The position numbers and the translations under genes are program-made. The notes beneath the pieces were generated by a model. The model searched no databases. It had not been told where the DNA came from and was given only the letters and a program-made list of their open reading frames with translations. A stretch of DNA of 64,000 nt from Leptospira sp. 96542 (GTDB taxonomy: Bacteria; Spirochaetota; Leptospiria; Leptospirales; Leptospiraceae): the NCBI GenBank assembly GCA_029310945.1, contig JARJFC010000012.1, positions 39,159 to 103,158 on the forward strand. Reading direction: 5' to 3'. Position 1 is the stretch's first letter, and the number at the start of each line of letters is the position of its first letter. Below are positions 56,857 through 64,000 of the stretch, one piece after another.

Positions 56857-58671
56857 TCAATCAGAATCGTCTTCGATGGGAATGCCTTCTTTTTTCAAAA
56901 TTTTTAAGGCATTGGTTGAATGGGAAATTCCATCACGAATTTGGTAGTCAAAGATCATTTGACCATCTAATTCAAGTTCGGTGAAGTGATAGAGTTTTGC
57001 CCAAGGGATTTCTGCAAGTTTCAGATCGTGGGTTGTCAAAAATACAATTGTGTTTTTGTTTTTGAGAGCTTTTAGGATTTCCCTTGTGGCAATGTAACGT
57101 TCCTTCGAATTGGTTCCTTTTAGGATTTCGTCTAAAAACAAAATGGGGATTTGACTTGAATTTTCTGCATTTTTAATGATTTCCGACAACCTTCGCACTT
57201 CGGAATAAAAAAAGGAGACTCCATCTTCCAACGAATCTTGCGAACGAATGAGGGTATGGATTTCAAAATTGGGAAATGTAAAATTAGAACCAAGGATATT
57301 TGCGCCTGATTTTGCAAATAACAAGGATACGGCGATAGATCGTAAGTAGGTTGTTTTTCCACTCATATTGGAGCCAGTGATGATCACAAGATCTCCAGGT
57401 TTTACTTCTGGCAAAGGATTGAATTTCCGAACATTGCGAGGTAACATGGGGTGTACTATGGTTTGGCTCTTTAAAGAATTTGCCACTAAAGGGAGTGTTG
57501 TGTTTAGATTCAGGTAGCTAAAGTTAGCAAATGGTAAGTTTTTATCTAACAAAAGGAGGTAATTGACATTTTCATTCCAGTGGTTTGAGTATTTGGTTTT
57601 CCATTTTGAAAATGATTTTATCTTCCATAAATCCCATAAAAAGATTACATTTAAAACCAAATGTGGTAAAAATGAAACTAAATACTCACTCGAATCTCCC
57701 AATTGAGCTAGTTCGTTTAACATTCGCTTGGAGGTTTTTCTATCTTTCGCATTGTAGATAAAACTTTTTTGGAAAACTTTTCCTTGTTTGGCCAAGGACT
57801 GTATTTTTTGCCAACGGCTGTATGAGTTTTTTCGATAACTAATGAAAAGTATTCCATTGAGTAGTAGTAAAAAAGGAATGAAGGGAAGTGAAAACAAACT
57901 CCCTATTAGAACATAAATGGGAGTGAAAACACCAAGGACTGGGTAAATAAAACGCAAGTAATGATGGATTTCAAAAAAATCTTCCTTAATATCTGTTATT
58001 TGCACTTCCCATTTTTCATCTGGTTCGGCACCAGGGATTTGTAGTTTACGAAGATTGTGGTAGGGTGCATTTTTTCTCTGAATCAAACTTTGGATAAAGT
58101 TTCGGTTGGTGATAAAAACTGGATCATTTTGGTTAAAACCATTATTCACAAACGAATCTAAAAATTCGTTAAATCCTTGTTTGGTTTTTGTTGTATCGAG
58201 GTATGCGAACAGTCCGTATTTGTTGCAAAGATCGAGATCCACAGAAAGTGGGTGGTTTCGGATATGTGCTGGGTATTCCCAAGGTTCTCTCGTTCTAATC
58301 TTTTTTATATTACCAGTAAGTCGACATAATTCTGATAAAACCAGTTCCAAAGTTTCTTCCATATATGAAATTTGGTTTTTGCGTTTTTTGTACAATCCAA
58401 CCCAATAAAAGAATGGAAGAATAAGAGATCCAGGAATGAGATAATAAAAAAATGGGAGACGCAAAAAATAAAATACAAAGATTCCAATGAGAAAAATAGA
58501 AAATGTTAAAAGTCGCAGTACAGACGTTTTTTGTAACTTCGACTTATAAATTGGTATGATTTTTTTGTAAGCTGTTTCCCTTCGGGAAAGGAATTCAAAT
58601 GTTGGATTAGTAGGCAAGGGGACGTTCGTAATTTTCTTCTTCTCTTCTTGTGATTTCAGTATCGAGTACAC
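56857..58671 (-). CDS. Membrane-anchored MutS-like ATPase
   Basis: About 604 residues. The C-terminal third is a MutS domain V: Walker [33 protein letters not shown], Walker [17 protein letters not shown] and [19 protein letters not shown]. The N-terminal part has two or three hydrophobic segments ([48 protein letters not shown]) and no mismatch-recognition domain, so this is not canonical MutS or MutS2. The longest frame begins with GTG at 58671 inside the upstream gene; a TTG near 58614 is also possible and no good ribosome binding site is seen. Role unknown. Confidence 0.85.
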   Translation of the reverse strand: MYSILKSQEEKKKITNVPLPTNPTFEFLSRRETAYKKIIPIYKSKLQKTSVLRLLTFSIFLIGIFVFYFLRLPFFYYLIPGSLILPFFYWVGLYKKRKNQISYMEETLELVLSELCRLTGNIKKIRTREPWEYPAHIRNHPLSVDLDLCNKYGLFAYLDTTKTKQGFNEFLDSFVNNGFNQNDPVFITNRNFIQSLIQRKNAPYHNLRKLQIPGAEPDEKWEVQITDIKEDFFEIHHYLRFIYPVLGVFTPIYVLIGSLFSLPFIPFLLLLNGILFISYRKNSYSRWQKIQSLAKQGKVFQKSFIYNAKDRKTSKRMLNELAQLGDSSEYLVSFLPHLVLNVIFLWDLWKIKSFSKWKTKYSNHWNENVNYLLLLDKNLPFANFSYLNLNTTLPLVANSLKSQTIVHPMLPRNVRKFNPLPEVKPGDLVIITGSNMSGKTTYLRSIAVSLLFAKSGANILGSNFTFPNFEIHTLIRSQDSLEDGVSFFYSEVRRLSEIIKNAENSSQIPILFLDEILKGTNSKERYIATREILKALKNKNTIVFLTTHDLKLAEIPWAKLYHFTELELDGQMIFDYQIRDGISHSTNALKILKKEGIPIEDDSD

Positions 58672-58837
58672 GGATTAGACTGCCCAAGTCATCCAATACC
58701 CACTTGCTAATGAGTTTTCCTTTGCCTCTACCCGCAAATTTATTCAAATACAGGTAACCAAATAGATCCTCACCGTATTCGTAGGCAATGAAACGACCGT
58801 TTCTTTTGCCAGTAAAATTTGTCATCCGGATAGTCAT
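58607..58837 (-). CDS. Small conserved-looking hypothetical protein
   Basis: A 76-residue, charged protein ([32 protein letters not shown]) with no known motif. It directly precedes the MutS-like ATPase and overlaps the longest form of that gene by 65 bp. The translation looks like a real folded protein and shows a plausible start (ATG 58837 or ATG 58825). It may be coupled to the ATPase gene. Confidence 0.55.
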   Translation of the reverse strand: MTIRMTNFTGKRNGRFIAYEYGEDLFGYLYLNKFAGRGKGKLISKWVLDDLGSLIRVLDTEITRREEENYERPLAY

Positions 58838-59003
58838 AAACTCTGTACCAAAATCAGAATTAAAAAAAATAGTACAAGCAAAATTTTTTACTTCAGGATT
58901 TTCCTTTTCTCACGATATAAATATTGGGGGAAGACTACTCGCCACGGATGGTGGGTGCTTCAAACAAAAACACCCCAGGAACCAGAAAGCACGGAGGCTT
59001 TGT

Positions 59004-59216
59004 ATGGATTTCTATCCCGACATGAACCTGGAGTTTAAAAGCTCCTTTACACAATCAGGCAGATTTTTTGCCAATACAGACGACAATTCCCTTCTTCCAC
59101 AAATTGGCCTTGTTGCCCGCAACCTCCTGGACGGAAAACAGATGAAAAAACTGGCCGAAATCCGGAAACGACACCTCAAAAAAGACCACCAGCAAAAAGA
59201 TTTCAGTTGGGACTAA
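59004..59216 (+). CDS. Small hypothetical protein, 70 residues
   Basis: A short protein (MDFYPDMNLEFKSSFTQSGR ... EIRKRHLKKDHQQKDFSWD) whose ATG at 59004 has GGAGG 9-13 nt upstream. An open frame reaches back to 58788 but that part has no ribosome binding site and runs antisense to the start of the 76-residue gene. Mixed charge, no membrane segment, no known family. It is 67 bp before the acyl-CoA synthetase. Confidence 0.6.
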   Translation: MDFYPDMNLEFKSSFTQSGRFFANTDDNSLLPQIGLVARNLLDGKQMKKLAEIRKRHLKKDHQQKDFSWD

Positions 59217-59283
59217 CACTTAAATTTCTCTTGACCATCTAGGAGTAGCGTCTATCATTAAGACCGCTTTTAGATGGAGAGAT

Positions 59284-61332
59284 ATGGCAAATAACCTAGC
59301 AGAAGTTTATAAAGAGTCCGCAGACAAATTTGGTTCCCGCCCTGCGTTTTTTTACAAAAATGCGCAGAAAGAATACCAGGCGCTTACTTACAAGGAACTT
59401 TACGAAGACGGGTTAGCCCTTGCGGAAGCATTGATTGATATGGGTGTGAAAGCCCGTGAACATGTGGGTGTGCTCGCCGATAACCGAATGGAGTGGATCA
59501 TTGCGGATTGTGCTGTACTTGCTTCTGGTTGTGCAAACGTACCCCGAGGGTCTGACATCACCGATTCGGAAATTGTGTACATTTTGAACCATTCCGAAGC
59601 GAAGGTTGTATTTTTAGAAAACGACAAAGTTTACGAAAAATACAAAAACAACAAATCCCAAGTGAAGACTGTGAAAACCGTCATCATCATGGATAAAGAT
59701 TCCAAATTAAAAGCGAGCTCTGATCTTATATTGTTCCATGATCTTTTAAAAAAGGGTCGTGATCTAAGAGCCAAAGGCAAAAAAGAAGCAGAAAAACGAA
59801 TTGCTGGTATCCAACCAGACGATTTGTATACATTGATCTATACATCAGGAACGACGGGTATGCCGAAAGGGGTAATGCTCATGCACTCCAATATGATCCA
59901 CCAATTGGATTATGTGGTTCCACGAGTGGCAAATGTAACACCTGACGATCGTATGTTGTCTATCCTTCCTGTTTGGCATATCTTCGAACGAGTTGTGGAA
60001 TACTTTGCCATCATCAACGGTGGTGCAACATATTATACAAAAGTAACTGAGCTACGCAATGACATCCAAAAAGCAAGGCCAACCTTTATGGCATCGGCTC
60101 CGAGGGTTTGGGAGAGTATTTATAATGGAATTTACACTAGGATCAACGATCCGAAACAAACTCCTCCCGTGAGAAGGTTTCTTTTTAAGGTAGCATACTT
60201 TTTCTCCAAACATTACCATGCATCTCTTCGGTTCATCAAAGGCCAAGAAGTGGATTATGAAAACAGAAACATCGTAGTTTCTTTGGGGATGGGCATTGTA
60301 TCCATCATCAAACTTTTGTTAACTGCTCCGTTTACTGTAACAATTCTTTCTTTCGCAGCAGCTTTCGCCTTGGTTCCTGAGGGGGAAGTACTCCGAACTG
60401 TGCTCTTCACAATTGGTGGTTTTGGGGTTATTTTTAACTCCTACACTTTGGATAAAATTGTTCTTTCTAAAATTAGGCAAGCCACAGGTGGTCACCTCCG
60501 AGCCACACTTTCGGGTGGGGGAGCTCTGCAAAAACACGTAGACGCTTTCTTTATGGACATTGGTATCACAGTGCTCGAAGGTTATGGAATGACAGAAACA
60601 GGACCTGTTATCTCGGCTCGGACATTTGATCGTCCCATCATGGGTTCTGTGGGGGACATTGTACCTTTAAGCCAAATCCAAATTAGAGATGATGCTGGCC
60701 ATGTCCTCTGTCATATCGATGACAAACGAAACATTCTCTCTGGTAAAATGGGAGTGAAGGGTGTTGTCCATTTGAAAGGGCCTCAAATCATGAAGGGTTA
60801 TTATAAAAATCCAGAAACCACAAACAAAACCATTGTGGATGGTTGGATGAACACGGGCGATATTGGAATGATCAATTTCAAAAAAACCCTCACCCTCACT
60901 GGCCGAGCCAAGGATACCATCGTTCTCCTCGGTGGTGAAAACGTGGAGCCAGTTCCAATCGAAAACAAAATTGATGAATCTCCATTCATCAAACAATCAA
61001 TGGTTGTTGGGCAAGACCAAAAGGTACTCGGTGCCATCATTGTGCCTGATTTTGACGCTTTGGTTCCTTGGGCTCAGGAAAATGGAGTTTCGGAAACCGT
61101 TCCTGAAAAACTCATAACCAATCCTAAGGTCATTGATTTTTACAAAAAGGAAGTTCGGAGTTTTAACAGTGTGAAAACTGGTTTCAAAAACTTTGAACAA
61201 GTCCAGTATGTAACTCTCATCACAAAACCATTTGAAGTTGGCGACGAACTCACAAACCTAATGAAGATGAAACGCCATGTGATCACAGAAAAATACAAAG
61301 ACAGAATTTTGGAGCTCTACAAAAACAGTTAA
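59284..61332 (+). CDS. Long-chain acyl-CoA synthetase (AMP-binding)
   Basis: A 682-residue ligase that activates fatty acids with ATP and CoA. Motifs: [12 protein letters not shown] near residue 191, GYGMTETGP near 437, GWMNTGDIG near 520 and [17 protein letters not shown] near 542. Between the core motifs, about residues 335-390, lies a hydrophobic double segment ([26 protein letters not shown] and [19 protein letters not shown]) found in the FadD15/AAE15-like branch and suggesting membrane attachment. The enoyl-CoA hydratase gene follows after 2 bp, so the pair probably serves fatty acid use. Confidence 0.94.
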   Translation: MANNLAEVYKESADKFGSRPAFFYKNAQKEYQALTYKELYEDGLALAEALIDMGVKAREHVGVLADNRMEWIIADCAVLASGCANVPRGSDITDSEIVYILNHSEAKVVFLENDKVYEKYKNNKSQVKTVKTVIIMDKDSKLKASSDLILFHDLLKKGRDLRAKGKKEAEKRIAGIQPDDLYTLIYTSGTTGMPKGVMLMHSNMIHQLDYVVPRVANVTPDDRMLSILPVWHIFERVVEYFAIINGGATYYTKVTELRNDIQKARPTFMASAPRVWESIYNGIYTRINDPKQTPPVRRFLFKVAYFFSKHYHASLRFIKGQEVDYENRNIVVSLGMGIVSIIKLLLTAPFTVTILSFAAAFALVPEGEVLRTVLFTIGGFGVIFNSYTLDKIVLSKIRQATGGHLRATLSGGGALQKHVDAFFMDIGITVLEGYGMTETGPVISARTFDRPIMGSVGDIVPLSQIQIRDDAGHVLCHIDDKRNILSGKMGVKGVVHLKGPQIMKGYYKNPETTNKTIVDGWMNTGDIGMINFKKTLTLTGRAKDTIVLLGGENVEPVPIENKIDESPFIKQSMVVGQDQKVLGAIIVPDFDALVPWAQENGVSETVPEKLITNPKVIDFYKKEVRSFNSVKTGFKNFEQVQYVTLITKPFEVGDELTNLMKMKRHVITEKYKDRILELYKNS

Positions 61333-61334
61333 AT

Positions 61335-62111
61335 ATGACAGCTTTTGCAGAGATCTTTCATGGCGACCGCATCCTAGAAATCAGGATGCAGTCGAATGAA
61401 AAGAATACATTCGATTTTGAGTCTTTTGTTTTATTTGAACAAATTCTAAAAAAACATGCGGAGAATGAAAATTTGCGTGTTTTGCTTTTTACTTCCGCAC
61501 AAACTCAGTTTTTTTCCAACGGAATTGAACCCACTTTGATGTATGGAAAAACAGAGGCAGATGTTCGTAAGTCCGTCGAACAATTATTAAACACCGCTCA
61601 AACCTATTTCCATTTTCCTGTTCCAACCATTGCCGTTATCAATGGGCACTGTATGGCTGCTGGTGCTGTATTTGCACTCTTTTCTGATTATCGTTATATG
61701 GTGGACAAAGGTGGAAGGATTGGTTTTTCGGAGGCCATTGTTGGGCTGAATTTCCCATCCATTCCCACTATGGTTTTGCAAGATTTAGTGGGCGTTCGAA
61801 CGGCTCGTGATCTTTTGTTTGCTGGTAAACAATTGAAAGGCCCTGAGGCCAAAGAAATTGGGCTTGTGGACGAATTGTTTACTGCTGAAAACCTGTATGG
61901 TGAGGCAATGAAATTTGCTGAATCACTGGCTAAACTCACATACAATTCCAGCAGGGGCATGAAAACGGCACTACGGGAACCATACAGAGCGAAGATGCAG
62001 TCGCTCTTTTCTGTGGATGCGGATCTCTTTACAAAGGTAATCCTATCGTCTGATGGTCAGGAAGGTTTTTTGTCTCTCATCGAAAAACGAAGGCCGAAAT
62101 TTTCCACCTGA
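61335..62111 (+). CDS. Enoyl-CoA hydratase/isomerase family protein
   Basis: A 258-residue crotonase-fold protein. The oxyanion-hole loop reads INGHCMAAGAVFALFSDYRYM near residue 100 and RIGFSEAIVGLNFP near 130 supplies the possible catalytic Glu, while the first catalytic Glu of true hydratases is not evident, which fits delta3-delta2-enoyl-CoA isomerase better. It is 2 bp after the acyl-CoA synthetase and ends with a terminator. Confidence 0.87.
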   Translation: MTAFAEIFHGDRILEIRMQSNEKNTFDFESFVLFEQILKKHAENENLRVLLFTSAQTQFFSNGIEPTLMYGKTEADVRKSVEQLLNTAQTYFHFPVPTIAVINGHCMAAGAVFALFSDYRYMVDKGGRIGFSEAIVGLNFPSIPTMVLQDLVGVRTARDLLFAGKQLKGPEAKEIGLVDELFTAENLYGEAMKFAESLAKLTYNSSRGMKTALREPYRAKMQSLFSVDADLFTKVILSSDGQEGFLSLIEKRRPKFST

Positions 62112-62133
62112 GAAATCGCAACTCGGAGATTGT

Positions 62134-62174
62134 ACCGAGGATTACACAAGAACTCGGTTCTCTTTTTTTCTTTT
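62134..62174 (+). terminator. Terminator after fatty acid operon
   Basis: Arms ACCGAG (62134-62139) and CTCGGT (62153-62158) around a 13-nt loop, followed by a T-rich tract at 62159-62174 (TCTCTTTTTTTCTTTT). It lies 22 bp after the enoyl-CoA hydratase stop and before the second RND gene. Confidence 0.65.
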
Positions 62175-62243
62175 GAACGGGAACCTTGTGCTCTTAGGGC
62201 GGGTCTTACTCTTAGGTGTTACTCGCCTAGAACTTGAGGTAAT

Positions 62244-64000
62244 TTGCATCTTTCTGAAATTTCTATCCGCAACCCCATCTTTTCTTGGATGATGATGTTC
62301 GCCATGGTTCTCCTTGGCGCCATCGGACTTTCTCGTCTTGGGCTTTCCCAAATGCCCAATGTTGATTTTCCTGTAGTGAATATCCTTCTCAGTTTGCAAG
62401 GTGCCAATCCCTCTGTGATGGAGTCCGATGTTGTGGATCCCTTGGAAGAAGTCCTTTTAACAGTGGAAGGGGTGGAAGAAATTAGATCCACATCCACGGA
62501 CAGCGCTGCAACAATCACCATTGAACTTGAGTTAGATCGAAATGTAGACGTTGCCTTACAAGAGATCCAAACAAAGATTGCCCAAGTTCAAAACAAACTC
62601 CCCGATGCACTGGATCCTCCTATACTCTTAAAAGCAAATCCTGATGACACACCCATCATTTGGGTTGCTTTGACCGCAGATGGCAAAACAGAACAAGAAA
62701 AAATGATATTTGTGAAATCATTTCTCAAAGATAAATTTCAGAAGATCTCGGGTGTTGGGGAGATTATGCTAGGTGGTTATGTGGATAGAACCATCAACGT
62801 GTATTTGGATCCGAATCGACTCGCTCGTAACGAACTAACAGTAGACGATATAGCAAATACATTGCTGGAACAAAACATAGAAGTTCCCTCTGGTAAATTA
62901 GAAAATAAAAAATCTGAAGTTTCACTTCGTGCGGTGGGCGATGTCCCCACAGTGGATCAGCTTTCTAATATTTATATCAATTCGCGCAGTGGTTCCGCTA
63001 TGTACCGTCCAGTGAAATTGAAAGAAGTTTCAACCGTAGAAGATGGGTTAGATGAAGTTAAACGAATTAGTCGGTTCAATCAAATTCCTGCTGTCGGTTT
63101 GGGAATAAAAAAAATCAAAGGTTCTGATGCAGTTGCGGTTGGAAATGCTGTAAAACAAAAGATGCAAGAACTCAAACCTTTTTTACCAAAAGGGTATAAT
63201 TTGAGCATCGCCAATGACAATACAACGTTTATCAGTGAATCGGTGGAAGAACTTTTGTTCACATTGATTCTTTCGATAATTTTAACTGGTCTGGTTTGTC
63301 GTTTGTTTTTGGGAAGTTGGAGTAGTACAGGAAATGTTTTACTCGCTATCCCCACGTCCATCATCGGTACATTTTTGGTTTTGTATATACTTGGATTCAC
63401 TTTGAATACATTTACACTACTCGGTTTGTCCTTAGCTGTGGGGATTGTCGTGGACGATGCCATCATGGTGCTCGAAAATATCAGCCGGCATAAAGAAATG
63501 GGTAAATCTTGGTTTTTGGCCTCCTTGGAAGGAGCAGCTGAGATTCGTTTTGCGGCACTTGCTGCAACACTTGCAATCATCGCTATATTTTTACCTGTTG
63601 CTTTTATGAAGGGAGTGATCGGCAGATACTTTTTAGAATTTGGAATTACGGTTGCTGTGGCGGTGGCACTTTCTTTATTTGAAGCGCTTAGTTTTACACC
63701 TATGCGAGCTTCCAGATACAAAGACAAAAAAAACTCCAATTCAAAACAAAAACTTAACGATACAACTGAAGTTTCAAATTGGAAACAAAATGGTTTGATT
63801 TCATTGTTTTTAAGGTTTTGGGATTCAATCGGGATTTTTAAGATTTTAGATCCTATTATGGAAACCTTTCTAAAAAGAGCAGAAGTTTTTTATGAAAAAA
63901 CATTAACGTATGTAATCCGATATCCCATTACAATACTCGTTTCATCAACTTTGTTATTTATATTTTCACTTGGTTTTTTTCTACTCTTAAAAAAAGAATT
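62244..64000 (+). CDS. RND-family efflux transporter, 3' end outside window
   Basis: The first 585 codons of a second RND pump, beginning with TTG at 62244 (GAGGT about 4 nt upstream). It reads LHLSEISIRNPIFSWMMMFAM (TM1), then MPNVDFPVVNI, the porter domain, and TM4 with GIVVDDAIMVLENISRH, where D404-D405 give the full Asp pair expected of proton-driven HAE1 pumps, unlike the pump at 4445. The second half is cut after the TM7 start (YVIRYPITILVSSTLLFIF). No adaptor or TolC gene is upstream. Substrate unknown. Confidence 0.93.
   Translation, partial: MHLSEISIRNPIFSWMMMFAMVLLGAIGLSRLGLSQMPNVDFPVVNILLSLQGANPSVMESDVVDPLEEVLLTVEGVEEIRSTSTDSAATITIELELDRNVDVALQEIQTKIAQVQNKLPDALDPPILLKANPDDTPIIWVALTADGKTEQEKMIFVKSFLKDKFQKISGVGEIMLGGYVDRTINVYLDPNRLARNELTVDDIANTLLEQNIEVPSGKLENKKSEVSLRAVGDVPTVDQLSNIYINSRSGSAMYRPVKLKEVSTVEDGLDEVKRISRFNQIPAVGLGIKKIKGSDAVAVGNAVKQKMQELKPFLPKGYNLSIANDNTTFISESVEELLFTLILSIILTGLVCRLFLGSWSSTGNVLLAIPTSIIGTFLVLYILGFTLNTFTLLGLSLAVGIVVDDAIMVLENISRHKEMGKSWFLASLEGAAEIRFAALAATLAIIAIFLPVAFMKGVIGRYFLEFGITVAVAVALSLFEALSFTPMRASRYKDKKNSNSKQKLNDTTEVSNWKQNGLISLFLRFWDSIGIFKILDPIMETFLKRAEVFYEKTLTYVIRYPITILVSSTLLFIFSLGFFLLLKKE

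Noticed and set aside
56857..58671. Canonical MutS or MutS2
   Set aside because: Only the ATPase domain matches; the mismatch-recognition and Smr domains are missing and membrane segments are present.
58788..59003. N-terminal extension of the 70-residue protein
   Set aside because: It overlaps the start of the minus-strand 76-residue gene and lacks a ribosome binding site, while GGAGG supports ATG at 59004.
1..64000. tRNA genes, CRISPR arrays, insertion sequences
   Set aside because: Spacers were read for T-loop-like motifs, regular repeats and transposase-like frames; nothing convincing was found, although a covariance search was not possible.

Overview
The window looks like a chromosomal segment of a Leptospira species, more probably from a saprophytic clade. 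It is AT-rich (estimated by eye) and carries lineage-typical families: a DUF1574-like partner of an MBOAT acyltransferase, a DUF2804 protein, many lipoproteins with loose spirochaete-type lipoboxes, and several SpoIIE phosphatases and c-di-GMP enzymes. This assignment is inference from protein families; no database comparison was possible. No rRNA, tRNA, CRISPR array, insertion sequence or prophage was found.

Layout. 1-9.8 kb: a truncated gene, small conserved proteins, an EAL phosphodiesterase, an exported nitroreductase-like protein, a FrnE-type DsbA protein, an RND pump with a clear operator-promoter, a DUF2804 protein and an MBL-fold lipoprotein. 10-14.6 kb: a GMC oxidoreductase with an ankyrin protein, a Vps62-like lipoprotein and a Lys-rich exported peptide. 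14.7-19.5 kb (minus): the classical rpmH-rnpA-yidD-yidC-jag-mnmE cluster, without dnaA beside it. 19.7-23 kb: MltA-like transglycosylase, CDF metal exporter, acyl-CoA thioesterase, gamma-carbonic-anhydrase-like protein. 23-32.8 kb (minus): 7TMR-SpoIIE phosphatase, pheT (no pheS), PAS-GGDEF-EAL, dihydroorotase, RecQ.

32.9-37.5 kb (plus): MBOAT plus SGNH/DUF1574 pair, then an exported caspase-fold protease. 37.5-41.4 kb: a small exported helical protein behind a cluster of palindromes, then ftsQ-ftsA-ftsZ. 41.5-46.7 kb: a COG3014-like lipoprotein with an LpoB-like lipoprotein, a membrane-anchored helical protein, a Cys-rich lipoprotein, nadA, ispF. 46.9-55 kb (plus): a tight six-gene run of SpoIIE-TPR phosphatase, Yej-type peptide ABC transporter with two separate ATPases, and an AsmA-like protein. 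55-59.2 kb: TauE-type permease, small lipoprotein and secreted proteins, a membrane-anchored MutS-like ATPase. 59.3-64 kb (plus): long-chain acyl-CoA synthetase, enoyl-CoA hydratase/isomerase and a second RND pump cut by the window end.

Much of the window concerns the cell envelope: protein insertion (YidC/YidD), division (FtsQAZ), peptidoglycan (MltA-like, LpoB-like), export (RND, AsmA), and signalling through c-di-GMP and PP2C phosphatases. The most unusual points are: rnpA has no usable start codon at its proper N-terminus and is in frame directly behind the rpmH stop codon; a TetR-type operator sits in the RND promoter; palindromes are phased 21 bp apart upstream of a small exported protein; an inverted repeat lies in the ftsQ promoter; and the Yej-like operon lacks a binding protein but includes a phosphatase and an AsmA protein.
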